Numbered from the stretch's first letter, positions 9,914 to 19,765 are shown. The stretch is 64,000 nt of DNA from Pantoea vagans (GCF_001506165.1 NZ_CP011427.1:2294001-2358000), one strand, 5' to 3'. The notes: generated by a model from the letters alone, not told the origin. Program-made: numbers and translations.

Positions 9914-10698
9914 AACCTTGACTCCTTACCGACGATGTCATGTTCTAGTTGTAATAATAGTTGCGCCAACCACTGCCATACCGCATCAACGCTGTTGAGA
10001 CGGTAGCGCGCGTGACTGGCGCCTTCTCCGACTTTGACAGAGATGCCCTGCATGGCGTTCACCGCGATAAATCCTTTTTCGTCTGTCAGATCGTCACCCA
10101 CAAATACCGGAATGCGCCCGATAAAGGGTGCTTCTTGCATAAACTCACGCACGGCAGCGCCTTTATCGATACCTTGCGGTTTTAACTCCACCACGCACTT
10201 GCCGGGCTGTAGCGCCAACGCCGGAAAACGCGTCACCGCGTCCTCCGCCAACTGCATGATGGCTTTTTCATAGTCCGGTGCGTTGCGATAATGCAGGGCA
10301 AACGCCATCCCTTTCACCTCCAACAACGTGCCCGGCCACTGATCTAGCGTCTGCTGCAACTCGATTTGTAGCGTTTGTGCAATGTCACCCGGCAATGTTT
10401 GTCGGTGCACTCGCCCACTGGCATCACGCCGCTCCGCACCGTGAACACCGGCGGCAGGTGCTTCCAGTGGCGCCACCAGTGCATCCAGTTGCGAAATGGG
10501 ACGACCGGAAACTAACGCCAACGCGCCGTGACTTAAATTGGAGATTTGTTGCAGATGCTGACGCACTGATGCGGGAATGGAAACGCGTTCGGGCTGCGAT
10601 TGAATCGCCGCCAACGTACCGTCGACATCAAAAAAGAAGGCATAAAGTCCACCGCTTAACGACGGCAAGATAGTGTTCTGGTTAACCGCAGGGGTCAC
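9910..10698 (-). CDS. Trehalose-6-phosphate phosphatase OtsB
   Basis: HAD-superfamily phosphatase that turns trehalose-6-phosphate into trehalose. Motif I is FFDVDGTLAAI (Asp nucleophile and acid/base), motif II lies in ALVSGRP, and motif IV is GDDLTDEKGF. 262 aa against 266 in E. coli. The start is GTG at 10698 behind a strong AGGAGGAGAC ribosome site. It is the first gene of otsBA. Confidence 0.96.
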   Translation of the reverse strand: MTPAVNQNTILPSLSGGLYAFFFDVDGTLAAIQSQPERVSIPASVRQHLQQISNLSHGALALVSGRPISQLDALVAPLEAPAAGVHGAERRDASGRVHRQTLPGDIAQTLQIELQQTLDQWPGTLLEVKGMAFALHYRNAPDYEKAIMQLAEDAVTRFPALALQPGKCVVELKPQGIDKGAAVREFMQEAPFIGRIPVFVGDDLTDEKGFIAVNAMQGISVKVGEGASHARYRLNSVDAVWQWLAQLLLQLEHDIVGKESRL

Positions 10699-11214
10699 GT
10701 CTCCTCCTGTATTTTGGCTGCAACAGGATGTTCGGAGTCAGGCTGGGTGTTTTTCAGTCCAGGAAGGTGAAATGGATCACGGGACTGACTGCGAGGAGAT
10801 TTTGTCGATAACAGGGCAATTCGCTAGGTAACTCTCCACAAACAAACAACTTTATCGTATTCACTGCAACCTGACTGCGAACATCGTCATCATTAAGTGT
10901 AGACCGGGATCACAGTTTTGCCAGGCACACAGGGTTTATTCGCCATTTAAGGTACAGTTTCGTGCCTTTCAGCGGCAAAAAATCAAGACAGCCTCTTTTA
11001 TACGCTTCGCTTGGGTCTGCCTTTATTACCAGATTTTCCTCACTTGCATCCGCGCCGCCGATTAGCATATGGTGCGTCTACCGCGCGTGTTAAGGCGGAA
11101 ATAAGGCCGGAAAAGGCCTATATCTGCGTCATTTGACGCCTTCAGGCAGGCATTCAGGAAGATGAGAATCCGATCAAGTTCACATTTTGGTGATGTTATG
11201 GCAGGTGGCTGCTG
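10699..11214. other. Intergenic region upstream of otsBA
   Basis: About 515 bases between the divergent otsB and the small gene at 11215. No open frame with a good ribosome site was seen. It must hold the otsBA promoter, but no clear -10/-35 or known operator could be chosen by eye. Confidence 0.4.
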
Positions 11215-11508
11215 ATGATCCCTCAGAGCTACAGTCAGCGCGTCCATTTCTATTACTGCATTCTGGTGGCGCTGAAAATCAATGCCAAATCGCGTAAATC
11301 AGGCGGCGTGCGCGGCAAGAATAATTTTTTGCTGAAATGGCTGCGCAACGCGCAGAACAACACCATTTTTCACCCCGATATCACCAGCGAAATTGAGTGG
11401 CTGCGCGGCAAAATTATCAGTGCTGGCCCGGACGCCGATTTAGAACCAATGCTGCAATACGTCTATGACACCGCGAAACGCGCAGAGACCATGCGATTAG
11501 GATCGTAA
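11215..11508 (+). CDS. Small conserved-looking protein of unknown function
   Basis: 97 aa, basic and soluble, with no signal peptide or membrane segment. AGGTGG lies 8-10 bases before the ATG. The middle (KSGGVRGKNNFLLKWLRNAQ) and C-terminal part (about 50-90) look helical. I do not recognise the family with confidence. It stands alone between otsB (divergent) and the outer-membrane protein gene, 105 bases before the latter. Confidence 0.6.
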   Translation: MIPQSYSQRVHFYYCILVALKINAKSRKSGGVRGKNNFLLKWLRNAQNNTIFHPDITSEIEWLRGKIISAGPDADLEPMLQYVYDTAKRAETMRLGS

Positions 11509-11613
11509 ACTCCCCTACGTAACTCTACCTGGTTGCCCAGGTAATCAACCGAATTTTTCCCGCGCCCTGCCTTTTCTATGATGCGTTCTCTATTAACAAG
11601 GGAACGGAATCAT

Positions 11614-12297
11614 ATGAAACTCAAAGCATTTATCTTTGGCCTGCCGATGGTCATGGCTGCAGGAACAGCCGCTGCATCCGACACCAGCGAAGGCTACTAC
11701 GCTTCCGCAAAATATCTGCAGAGCCAACAACGCGCGAAAGAGATGGATACCAGCGCACGTCCTGGCGTGGGGCAGTTTGTGGCAGGCAATGAAAAGGCCA
11801 GCAATGCGGCAGCAGCACTCGCAGCGGGTTATCAATGGGGTAACGGCTGGCGTACAGAAGGCGAATATACCTTTGGTCAGAAATCTGAGTTCACCAGCGG
11901 TTCATCCACGTTTGCCACCAGCTATAACCATCTGCAAACTGACGTCCAGCGCCTGATGCTCAACGTGTATCGTGATTATCAAATCGGCTATAACGTGGCG
12001 CTGTACGGTACGACGGGCGTGGGTGTCAGCAAGATTAAAGCGGGCGGCTGGCAGGGCAACACCTCACGCCAATATGCTTCCACCACCCAAAACAACCTGA
12101 CTTACAGCATCGGCGCTGGCATCAGTTATACCCCGATTGAGCAGATCAGTCTGGACCTGGGTTATCGCTATGTGGATATGGGCAAAATTGAGAGCGGTTA
12201 CAACACTTTCGCTAATGCCCGTGGGTTAAAAGATGAGCAGATGAAGGCCCGTCTGGTGGAAAACCAGTTTGTGCTGGGTGCTCGTTATTTATTCTGA
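11614..12297 (+). CDS. Outer-membrane beta-barrel protein
   Basis: I chose the ATG at 11614 (MKLKAFIFGLPMVMAAGTAAA) because it gives a clean Sec signal peptide (cut near AAA-SD) and follows AAGGGAA; a frame to 11578 adds only 12 non-signal residues. The mature 205 aa show alternating strands typical of small OmpA/Opa-like porin-fold barrels (EGYYASAKY, GYQWGNGWRTEGEY, ISLDLGYRYVDMG) and end in Phe (ARYLF), the BAM recognition signal. Role unknown: adhesion or surface stability are possible. Single gene with its own terminator. Confidence 0.8.
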   Translation: MKLKAFIFGLPMVMAAGTAAASDTSEGYYASAKYLQSQQRAKEMDTSARPGVGQFVAGNEKASNAAAALAAGYQWGNGWRTEGEYTFGQKSEFTSGSSTFATSYNHLQTDVQRLMLNVYRDYQIGYNVALYGTTGVGVSKIKAGGWQGNTSRQYASTTQNNLTYSIGAGISYTPIEQISLDLGYRYVDMGKIESGYNTFANARGLKDEQMKARLVENQFVLGARYLF

Positions 12298-12306
12298 TAT
12301 CCGTTA

Positions 12307-12342
12307 CCAGACCCTGTCGGACGCATCGGCGGGGCTGGTTTT
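12307..12342 (+). terminator. Probable terminator of the barrel-protein gene
   Basis: An imperfect GC-rich stem (CCAG...CTGG enclosing CCC...GGG) is followed by TTTTCT, ten bases after the stop codon at 12297. Confidence 0.5.
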
Positions 12343-12499
12343 CTCTGTGTTCCGCTAACACCCCGCGCCGATTCAGCATTTCACCAACAGAAATGTTACG
12401 TGTTCTGTGTAACAATGTGGTCATAATGTAAAAATAACACATTGAAAAGCCAGCATATGGAGCCTCCAGCTGCGCCAGCATAAACACGGGACATCTGAT

Positions 12500-13012
12500 A
12501 TGAATTTCACCATACGCAAAGCTCACGCCGAGGATGCGCAACTGCTCCATCAGTTGGGACGCATGACTTACAGCGCCCATTTCAAACATATGTGGGTTTC
12601 GGCCGACGAGATGGATGCGTTTATCGATAAAGAATATGGGCTGGCCGTGTTACACAGCAGTCTTGCGGCAGAAAATGAAAGCTGGCTGATTGCCGAGACC
12701 GATCACCCCGTGGGCTTCGCTAAAGTAACCTGGAATTCGCCCGTACCCGATTCCGGCATGACCGGAGCGATGCTGAATAAGCTCTATCTTAATCCTGACC
12801 AGACCGGTAAAAACTACGGCAAAATCATGTTTGAGAGCATCATCCGTGAGGCCCGTGACAAGCGCGAAGGTTACATGTGGCTGGAAGTGATGGCGGAAAA
12901 TGTGCGCGCCCGTAAATTTTGGGAAGCCTTTGGCATGCAGCACATCAAAGATATTCCGTTTGTCACCGCCTCGCAGCGAAGCACGCTGCAAATTCTGGGC
13001 ATGGTGATCTAA
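12500..13012 (+). CDS. GNAT-family N-acetyltransferase
   Basis: 170 aa with one acetyltransferase domain. Seen: N-terminal strand TIRKAHAEDAQLLHQL, acetyl-CoA-binding region LYLNPDQTGKNYGKIMFESI (a variant of the R/Q-x-x-G-x-G/A loop), and the C-terminal LEVMAENVRARKFWEAFGM, typical of GNATs. The substrate (amino acid, polyamine, antibiotic or peptide) cannot be told. Single gene between unrelated neighbours. Confidence 0.85.
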   Translation: MNFTIRKAHAEDAQLLHQLGRMTYSAHFKHMWVSADEMDAFIDKEYGLAVLHSSLAAENESWLIAETDHPVGFAKVTWNSPVPDSGMTGAMLNKLYLNPDQTGKNYGKIMFESIIREARDKREGYMWLEVMAENVRARKFWEAFGMQHIKDIPFVTASQRSTLQILGMVI

Positions 13013-13149
13013 TCCCTCTGTTGGCGCTGCGAGTCTGATATTGCTGCGCCATCCCTCCCTTACCACTTATTCAGGTTTGTTATAACGATATAATCAGTTT
13101 TTCTTTTAAGCCCTTCCTCCGCATCATAACAGCAACACAGGAGGCTGTT

Positions 13150-14208
13150 ATGGCTGATATTACTCTTCAAAAACACTCACACGGCATCGCGCATTTTGCG
13201 CCCGGCTTGCTGCTTACCGCTGTTATTGCACTGGCAACTGCATGGCTCGGCAACGTACCTTCGGTGGCGCAACTCGGCTTAGGTGCGCTGACGCTGGCGA
13301 TTATCGGCGGGATTATCTTGGGCAACACCCTCTACCCCACCGTGCACGGTCAGTGTGATGCTGGCGTGCAGTTTGCAAAACAGAAACTGCTGCGTCTCGG
13401 CATTATTCTTTACGGCTTTCGGCTGACTTTTCAGCAGGTGCTGGATGTGGGTGTAAGCGGTGTCGTCATTGATATCCTGATGTTAACCAGTACCTTTACC
13501 CTCGCCTGCTGGCTGGGGCGTAAGATACTGAAACTGGATCGTGAAACCGCGTGGTTGATTGGTGCGGGCAGTAGCATTTGTGGTGCCGCTGCGGTACTGG
13601 CAACTGAGCCGGTGATCAAAGCCGAATCATCCAAAGTGGCCGTCGCGGTGGCGACCGTGGTGATCTTTGGTACCGTGGCGATTTTCCTTTACCCGCTCAT
13701 CTGGCATAGCGTCTCTCCGCTGCTGCCAGGTGTCAGTCTGAGCGAATTTGGTGTTTACACCGGCTCAACCATGCATGAAGTGGCGCAGGTGGTTGCCGCT
13801 GGGCACGCCATCAGTGGGGAAACCGAGAACGCGGCAGTGATCGCCAAAATGTTGCGCGTGATGATGCTGGCGCCGTTCCTGGTGGTCATTGGCTTGATGA
13901 TGCGTCGTACCTCACCCGTCACTGGCGGCGAGAAACAACGCATTACCTTCCCTTGGTTTGCACTGGCGTTTATCCTGGTGGCGCTGTTCAACTCTGCGCA
14001 CCTGATTCCCGCTTCCGCTATTGCGATGATCAATCAACTGGATAACGTTTTACTGGCGATGGCGATGGCCGCTCTCGGCCTGACGACCCATATCAGTCAG
14101 TTGAAAAAAGCTGGTTTACGCCCGCTGCTGTTAGGGCTGATGCTGTTTATCTGGCTGATTGTCGGTGGCGGTGCGATTAACCTCGCGGTGCACCACTTCT
14201 TGGGGTAA
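13150..14208 (+). CDS. YeiH-family putative sulfate exporter (UPF0324)
   Basis: Integral membrane protein of 352 aa with about ten hydrophobic helices. Signatures of the family are seen: GIILGNTLYPTVHGQCDAG, LRLGIILYGFRLTFQ, GAGSSICGAAAVLATEPV and GVYTGSTMHEVAQVVAAG. E. coli YeiH is of similar length. Export of sulfate or a related anion is the family annotation and is poorly tested. AGGAGG lies 6 bases before the ATG. Single gene. Confidence 0.88.
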   Translation: MADITLQKHSHGIAHFAPGLLLTAVIALATAWLGNVPSVAQLGLGALTLAIIGGIILGNTLYPTVHGQCDAGVQFAKQKLLRLGIILYGFRLTFQQVLDVGVSGVVIDILMLTSTFTLACWLGRKILKLDRETAWLIGAGSSICGAAAVLATEPVIKAESSKVAVAVATVVIFGTVAIFLYPLIWHSVSPLLPGVSLSEFGVYTGSTMHEVAQVVAAGHAISGETENAAVIAKMLRVMMLAPFLVVIGLMMRRTSPVTGGEKQRITFPWFALAFILVALFNSAHLIPASAIAMINQLDNVLLAMAMAALGLTTHISQLKKAGLRPLLLGLMLFIWLIVGGGAINLAVHHFLG

Positions 14209-14246
14209 CCCCTATCAGGAACGGCGGAGAAGAGTATTTTCATGTC

Positions 14247-14314
14247 GGTGCGCATCAATGCGCACCCAACGAAAAACCACATCCATTCTTGTAAAGTCGC
14301 CATTAATGGCGACC
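14247..14314. repeat. Paired palindromic element, about 68 bp (BIME-like), copy 1
   Basis: Two hairpins: GGTGCGCAT-CA-ATGCGCACC (14247-14266) and GTCGCCATTAATGGCGAC (14296-14313), separated by about 30 bases. Their feet face inward (degenerate CCAAC and GTAAAG here; CTAC and GTAGGG in the copy at 49983). The total span of 68 bp matches copy 2 at 49983. Confidence 0.75.
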
Positions 14315-14346
14315 GATTATTGCTCAACGTTCACACTATTCTCCCC

Positions 14347-14658
14347 TTACTGGCGAAAATGTTTGCGCGAGTAGATGGCGGTTTGCCTGCGGCTTTTAAT
14401 GCGGAATTTGGCATGCGAAATCACCGTCATCCACTTCGGATCGACCTTATTGGTCAGATAGATATTTAACTCGCTCAACAACGCTTCCCATTGTTTAGCC
14501 TGCCAGACTTTATCGCTACCGAGCGTCTCTTTCATTTGTTGAATAAGGTGATCCACTCTGGTTTTCACTTCGTTCAATGTTTCTCCAGCCTGATGGGCTG
14601 CCGCTAATTTCCGGATCTCGGTGGCGTAATAATTGATATCGATTTCGTTCTCGCGCAC
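14347..14658 (-). CDS. Small protein of unknown function
   Basis: 103 aa from a GTG start at 14658 with AGAGG 8 bases upstream. Predicted mostly helical (EIRKLAAAHQAGETLNEVKTRV, LIQQMKETLG), basic at the C-terminus. No signal or membrane segment. The family is not recognised. It stands between the YeiH gene (convergent) and the 86-aa gene at 14960. Confidence 0.6.
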   Translation of the reverse strand: MRENEIDINYYATEIRKLAAAHQAGETLNEVKTRVDHLIQQMKETLGSDKVWQAKQWEALLSELNIYLTNKVDPKWMTVISHAKFRIKSRRQTAIYSRKHFRQ

Positions 14659-14805
14659 GCGAACCTCTGCTTATTATTGGTCCATTTTATTACAATAACT
14701 CAACTACTCGGGTTAACATAATCGGCAGAACCTTTCGCCGCTTCGCTATTATCACACATTCGTTGTTTTATTCTGCGGCACAGCGCAATGCTGATGTCCC
14801 GATGA

Positions 14806-14833
14806 AATAAAAATGCCGCCAGTGAGCGGCGGC
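14806..14833 (-). terminator. Terminator downstream of the 86-aa gene
   Basis: Minus strand: GCCGCC...GGCGGC stem, then ATTTTTATTT. It lies about 130 bases past the stop at 14960. The rest of 14659-14959 has no supported gene. Confidence 0.6.
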
Positions 14834-14959
14834 CTGAGTGAATTTTTCGGAAAACCTTGAAACAGAGTTTCATTATTTTTTCGAATTCCTTACGCAATAC
14901 TGAAACTCACTCTGTCTGACCGCCAAGCCTCGACTGGCGTGCCTTGCGGCAGTTCTGAC

Positions 14960-15220
14960 TTACGCTTTAATGGTGAACGCTAATTCACTGAGCTTTTGAT
15001 ATTCCTTCGCCAGTTTTTTGAGTTGCGCTGCACGCATCTTATCTGCTCGCGCCAAGGCCTCTTCCTCGGTCAACTGAAACTCTTTCTTCTTAAAAAACTG
15101 CTCAAAGTTATACTCACGGTCACGCTGCTGTACAAATACGTCACCGTCATTTTTAAGCTCACCTTCCGCGATGTAGATGCCCCGGGTTAATGCATATTTT
15201 GTTATATAGGCTTTTGTCAT
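14960..15220 (-). CDS. Small protein of unknown function
   Basis: 86 aa, very charged. The N-terminal half looks like beta strands (TKAYITKYALTRGIYIAEGE). The C-terminal half is a long Lys/Glu/Ala-rich helix (LTEEEALARADKMRAAQLKK). GAGGACAG lies just before the ATG. Composition and ribosome site support a real gene. The function is not recognised; similar small proteins often occur near mobile DNA, but nothing else here shows that. Confidence 0.65.
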   Translation of the reverse strand: MTKAYITKYALTRGIYIAEGELKNDGDVFVQQRDREYNFEQFFKKKEFQLTEEEALARADKMRAAQLKKLAKEYQKLSELAFTIKA

Positions 15221-15355
15221 ACTGTCCTCTCATCATTCTACATCTGATAATTAAAGCAAAAATGCCCATTTTTTTACAGCCCTGACTAAAATTACGGGCC
15301 ATCCTTGGATTCCCTCTACATTATTTTCTACTCATCTTCTTCTGGTTTAGCAAAT

Positions 15356-16618
15356 CTACTTTGCAACAGGCAAGTCAACATATCGGGTCGTGTAAGCCGG
15401 AGATAACATCTCGCGTTTCATCGACCAGGCTTTCTGTATCCCTTGTCCAGCAAACCAAAGATGACCTTTTCCTTTTTTATTGATGTCATCTATCACATGC
15501 ATCAGTGCTTCACTGTTGGCCTGCGGTTGGATGCGATCAAACAGGTCCAGTTGCGCGATGCCCTGACTGTAAAAGTCACCCAACATGACGCCTGCTTTCA
15601 TATAGCGACATCCTTCCCGCCAGATACGATCTAATGCTTCCAGAGCAACACGAATAATGTCGCGTGTGTCGTTAGTCGGCGTCAGCAACGAACCAATTGC
15701 CTGATTACCGTAAAAAACTTCACCTTCAGCATGGGGACTGGTGCGAATAAACACGCCAATCTGTCGACAATATTGCCGCTCTCCACGCAGTTTTTCGGCG
15801 GCACGCACGGCATAGTTGCACACGGCCTCTCGCATATCGGCATAGTCAGTGATGCGCCCGGCAAAAGAGCGTGAGCTGATGATCTGCTGTTTGGTTGGCA
15901 CAGCCTCTTCCAACTCCAGACAGGGCTCACCACGCAGTTCCCGCACGGTGCGCTCCAGCACCACATTGAAATGTTTGCGGATAACCCAGGTACTCTGCTC
16001 GGACAAATCTTTGGCAGTGATGATGCCCATGTCGTTCAGTTTTTTACTGATACGACACCCGACACCCCATACCTCTTCCACCGGCACCAGTGCCAACAGT
16101 TTCTTTTGTCGTTCAGGGTTGGAGAGATCCAACACACCACCGGTTTTCGTCCATTTTTTTGCCGCATGGTTGGCCAGTTTGGCCAGGGTTTTGGTGGGCG
16201 CGATGCCTACCCCAACCGTCAAATGCGTCTCGCGTTGGATTCGTTCACGGACTTCCCGGCCAAACTCTTCCAGCACACAACAATTACGCACCCCCGTGAG
16301 ATTCATAAACGCTTCGTCAATCGAGTAGATCTCAACAGCAGGCGCCATCTCTTCCAGTATCGTCATCACGCGTAGGCTCATGTCCGCATAGAGCGCATAG
16401 TTAGAACTGAACACATGCACGTTATGGCGACGTAGCTCATCTTTGATTTTGAAATAGGGGCCGCCCATACCAATCTTTAACTTTTTGGCCTCCGCAGAGC
16501 GCGCGATGACACAGCCGTCGTTGTTACTTAACACGATCACCGGCTTGCCTTTGAGATCGGGTCTAAACACCGTCTCACATGAGGCATAGAATGAGTTCAC
16601 ATCCACCAGCGCGAACAT
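15356..16618 (-). CDS. DNA polymerase V catalytic subunit UmuC
   Basis: Y-family lesion-bypass polymerase active in the SOS response with UmuD'2. The 420 aa (E. coli 422) carry the metal-binding Asp of FALVDVNSFYASCE, the Tyr steric gate in NSFYAS, and the catalytic pair in YSIDEAFM. The thumb, little finger and C-terminal UmuC-specific domain follow. The ATG overlaps the umuD stop (TAATG), so the genes are coupled. Controlled by the LexA box at 17059. Confidence 0.97.
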   Translation of the reverse strand: MFALVDVNSFYASCETVFRPDLKGKPVIVLSNNDGCVIARSAEAKKLKIGMGGPYFKIKDELRRHNVHVFSSNYALYADMSLRVMTILEEMAPAVEIYSIDEAFMNLTGVRNCCVLEEFGREVRERIQRETHLTVGVGIAPTKTLAKLANHAAKKWTKTGGVLDLSNPERQKKLLALVPVEEVWGVGCRISKKLNDMGIITAKDLSEQSTWVIRKHFNVVLERTVRELRGEPCLELEEAVPTKQQIISSRSFAGRITDYADMREAVCNYAVRAAEKLRGERQYCRQIGVFIRTSPHAEGEVFYGNQAIGSLLTPTNDTRDIIRVALEALDRIWREGCRYMKAGVMLGDFYSQGIAQLDLFDRIQPQANSEALMHVIDDINKKGKGHLWFAGQGIQKAWSMKREMLSPAYTTRYVDLPVAK

Positions 16619-17040
16619 TATTTTTTCAACGTTTTGATGACATGTTGCACAACTCCAAAGATCTCAAACTGGTCTGGGTCAGAGACAGGAATGATGGCGT
16701 GTGCGGCATTCATCGGTTTGAGATGCAGGTAAGGCTTCAGCATCAACTGCTTCACCGTAAACTCACCGTCTATGGCGGCCACCACCACATCGCCCTGCTC
16801 TGCTCTTAGCGAGCTATCCACAATCAGCATATCGCCGTCACTGATCCCACCTTCAATCATCGAGTCACCGCTGACTTTAATGAAATAAGTTGCGCTGGGA
16901 TGCGCGACGCAGAGATCGTTGAGGTCAATACGCTGCTCAACGTAGTCCTGCGCTGGCGAGGGAAAACCACAGGGCACACGGCTGATAAACAGGGGCAAGC
17001 TGAGGATGGCGCGGATTTCCGCGGGTTGATAAAACACCAT
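16618..17040 (-). CDS. DNA polymerase V subunit / SOS protein UmuD
   Basis: LexA-like protein that cleaves itself on RecA filaments to give UmuD'. I chose the ATG at 17040 ([10 protein letters not shown]): it gives 140 aa, the family length, and puts the cleavage pair at Cys24-Gly25 and the Ser-Lys dyad at Ser60 (GDSM) and Lys97 (FTVKQ), exactly as in E. coli. A longer frame to 17220 reads through the LexA box and is not real. Confidence 0.97.
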   Translation of the reverse strand: MVFYQPAEIRAILSLPLFISRVPCGFPSPAQDYVEQRIDLNDLCVAHPSATYFIKVSGDSMIEGGISDGDMLIVDSSLRAEQGDVVVAAIDGEFTVKQLMLKPYLHLKPMNAAHAIIPVSDPDQFEIFGVVQHVIKTLKK

Positions 17041-17058
17041 GATGATGGCCTTCAATAA

Positions 17059-17078
17059 TACTGTATATAAAAACAGTA
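17059..17078 (-). promoter_or_regulatory. LexA (SOS) box of umuDC
   Basis: TACTGTTTTTATATACAGTA on the minus strand, a near-consensus CTG-N10-CAG palindrome with flanking TA, 19 bases before the umuD ATG. Confidence 0.95.
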
Positions 17079-17200
17079 TTACCAATCCCCTCGGTTTGAT
17101 CAACTCAGATCTTGGGGGGTTGTGCAAACCGATTGGCAGGAAAGAAGATTTAGTTTGATCGGCGTTTGACAGTGGATTAACCACCATCCCACACGGAACA

Positions 17201-17224
17201 GGCGGTGCCTTAGCGGGCACCGCC
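17201..17224 (-). terminator. Strong hairpin after the siderophore receptor gene
   Basis: GGCGGTGCC and GGCACCGCC form a 9-bp perfect stem with a 6-base loop, 20 bases past the receptor stop. There is no T run on the minus strand, so it may act as an RNA 3' stabiliser or weak terminator. Confidence 0.55.
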
Positions 17225-17244
17225 TGACGTCAGGGATAACGGGG

Positions 17245-19377
17245 TTAGAACTCCACGCTGGCGCTGAGCACCAGGTTACGTGTTTCGCCTTCCGCTACGC
17301 GCAGATTACCGCCGCTCGAGGTGTAATAATGCTTGTTAAAGATATTGTTGAGATTCAACTGCAGATGCGTTTTTTTACCCAGCAGTTGGTTATCCCAGCC
17401 AATAAAACTGTCGGCAACGGTATATGCAGGCAGAGTAAAGCTGTTGCTTGGATCGCCCGTACGCGTGCCCATATAACGCACCCCTCCGCCGAGACGGAAA
17501 CTGCCCGGCAACAGATTTAAGTGCAGATTATGGCTTAAATAGACCGCCCCGGAATTTCGTGGTGCGTTTTGCAGACGGTTGCCATTATTCGTCGGATCGG
17601 TTTTATCGTTAACAATTTTCGCCTGGTTGTAGCTGTAATTGGCACTGATATCCCAGTCCGGCAAAATCTCTCCGTTCAGCTCTAGCTCAACGCCGCTGGA
17701 GCGGGCTTTATCCACGGCATAGGTTCCCTCGTTTAACGCTAAGGCAACATTGCGCTCATCGATACGGTAAAGCGCAACCGTGGCCAGCAGGGCTGGTGTC
17801 ATTTGCCATTTACTGCCCACTTCATAGGTTGTGCCCTGTTCCGGTGCTTCGACGTCACCGCTGTCATCCGGGTTAGTAGAAGGTGTAAACGATTTACTTA
17901 AGCTGCCATAGAAAGAGACGGTCGGTGTCAGCTTATAAATCAACCCGGTTTGCGGCAGGAACTTATTCCCTTCGTCGCTGTAAGTCAGTGTGGAATTACT
18001 GCCTCTTGATTCACGTTGCTCATAATGCTGATAACGGGCACCGGCGACAGCAGTCCACTGCGAAGTCAGGTCAATACTGTCTTTAAAATAGACGGAACGA
18101 TTGTGAATGCGGTTGAGCAGATTACTGTCAGCGGTTTTCTCCGTACTGCTGTCAGTGATGGTATCCAGGCCATAGACCGGATTGCTCAGGGTGAAGTCGT
18201 TATTCTTTGTACCGTTATAAGCGTGAGCACGATAGGTTTGGTTCATTTCATAATCAGTGCCGACCACCAGATTATGCACCATGCCAAATATTTCTGGCGT
18301 ACCAATGGCGTCCCAGGAAACATATTTTGTTTTATGGTTAAAGCCACGGAACGCATCCGGACGCCGAGTGACAACACCGGTAGTAGTATTAATGGCGGTG
18401 GTGGTCATGGTGTTGCTGCTGTACTTACGTTGGTTCATACCCAAGGTTACGCGAGTCGACCAGGTATCATTAAACTGATAATCCCAATGGGTATTAAATG
18501 TCTGATTACGCCCCCACGCTCGGTTCGAATAATCATCCAGACGGGTTTTGTAGCCGATATCAATCGGTTTTCCATCAATAAATGCCGTACCACGGTCGTA
18601 CGGAATATCGTATTGATAGCTTTCATAGCTGATATAAAAGCTGGCGTTATCGCCATACCATTGTAATGAAGGCGCCAGTAAATTGTGTTTTTCATTACCG
18701 TATCCACGCCAGTAGTTCTGCGCTTGCTTCTCAGCAATCAGACGAAAAGCAAAACCATTGCCCAGTGGTCCCGTAATATCAATATTTCCGGCCCCGCCGC
18801 CGGTGCTGTTGTAATGCCCACCGACAATGGTGTGCCAGTCATATTGTGGTTTTTTACTGACGACATTAATCATCCCGCCGGGATTGAGGATACCGTATAA
18901 CAGCGAGGAGGATCCTTTTAATACCTCGACATGATCCGTAGTCGCATCAAGATTAAGCCCCTGGCTGCTACGGATACCGTCACGGAAAACAGATCCATCA
19001 GAGTTTGAACCAAAGCCGCGACGAACAATGCCGTCTTCTGTCTGGCCCAATGTATTCGCTTGCGACGCACCACTAACAAAACGCATGGCGTCGGACACAG
19101 TAGTAGACTGATAATCTTGCAGCTGTTTTTGTGTCACGACACTGACTGACTGCGCTTCATTCAGTTTCGACGTCGGTGTTTTACTGGCGACGGAGGTGGT
19201 CGGGCTGGAGTATCCATTATCAGCTTGTACCGTTGGTTCAGCAGCGGTAACAGTAAGGGTATTATTATCATCAGCGGCAAAACTGCTGGCTGAAGATAAT
19301 AATGCACCACTGTAAACCGCAAGCCATATTTTCCCCATGGAATGCTTGCGGCGCTGAGCGGATTTATATTGGCTCAT
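17245..19377 (-). CDS. TonB-dependent siderophore receptor (hydroxamate/ferrioxamine type likely)
   Basis: 710-aa outer-membrane receptor: signal peptide about 1-34 (ending SSFAADD), TonB-box-like NTLTVTA, plug domain about 65-170 (LQDYQSTTVSDAMRFVSG, DHVEVLKGSSSLLYG, NPGGMINVVSKKP), then a 22-strand barrel ending in SASVEF with terminal Phe. The plug and the repeated Tyr-rich strands look most like the FoxA/FhuE/FhuA group, so ferrioxamine or another hydroxamate is the likely ligand; this is inference. Fur boxes lie upstream. No ABC importer or esterase gene is adjacent. Confidence 0.9.
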   Translation of the reverse strand: MSQYKSAQRRKHSMGKIWLAVYSGALLSSASSFAADDNNTLTVTAAEPTVQADNGYSSPTTSVASKTPTSKLNEAQSVSVVTQKQLQDYQSTTVSDAMRFVSGASQANTLGQTEDGIVRRGFGSNSDGSVFRDGIRSSQGLNLDATTDHVEVLKGSSSLLYGILNPGGMINVVSKKPQYDWHTIVGGHYNSTGGGAGNIDITGPLGNGFAFRLIAEKQAQNYWRGYGNEKHNLLAPSLQWYGDNASFYISYESYQYDIPYDRGTAFIDGKPIDIGYKTRLDDYSNRAWGRNQTFNTHWDYQFNDTWSTRVTLGMNQRKYSSNTMTTTAINTTTGVVTRRPDAFRGFNHKTKYVSWDAIGTPEIFGMVHNLVVGTDYEMNQTYRAHAYNGTKNNDFTLSNPVYGLDTITDSSTEKTADSNLLNRIHNRSVYFKDSIDLTSQWTAVAGARYQHYEQRESRGSNSTLTYSDEGNKFLPQTGLIYKLTPTVSFYGSLSKSFTPSTNPDDSGDVEAPEQGTTYEVGSKWQMTPALLATVALYRIDERNVALALNEGTYAVDKARSSGVELELNGEILPDWDISANYSYNQAKIVNDKTDPTNNGNRLQNAPRNSGAVYLSHNLHLNLLPGSFRLGGGVRYMGTRTGDPSNSFTLPAYTVADSFIGWDNQLLGKKTHLQLNLNNIFNKHYYTSSGGNLRVAEGETRNLVLSASVEF

Positions 19378-19516
19378 TCTTGACTCTTATCCCCTGAAAT
19401 TAACACAAACTGTTTTTTATGGTTTGACCCCATCCTGTCATGCTTCCGTCTGTGATTGAGCGGGGTAGCGTGGTCGGCAGGTCCGGTATTTTTTTCGAAA
19501 AAATGCACATCCAAAT

Positions 19517-19535
19517 GCAAGTGATAATCATTTCA
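19517..19535 (-). promoter_or_regulatory. Candidate Fur box, proximal
   Basis: GCAAGTGATAATCATTTCA on the plus strand matches the 19-bp Fur consensus at 13 positions, with the central GATAATCATT intact. It is about 140 bases before the receptor ATG. Confidence 0.6.
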
Positions 19536-19765
19536 TCATGATTTGATGTAGTAGTAAATATGCAATGTCGGTCTTAACACTACAGGTTTGCGTCATCAAT
19601 ATTCAGGAAAAAGCGGTGCCATCCATAAAAATATAATCGTTAAATTTCAGTCATTAATGCATTAATCTTTGACGTCACTCCTCTACAAAGTTGAAAGTAG
19701 CAACACTATTCCATCCTATTTATCCCAGTGAATTCACTACATTTCGTTCACGAAAAAACGTGGAA

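Noticed and set aside
14700..14897. 65-codon minus-strand frame
   Set aside because: Contains the terminator hairpin of the 14960 gene and has no credible start.
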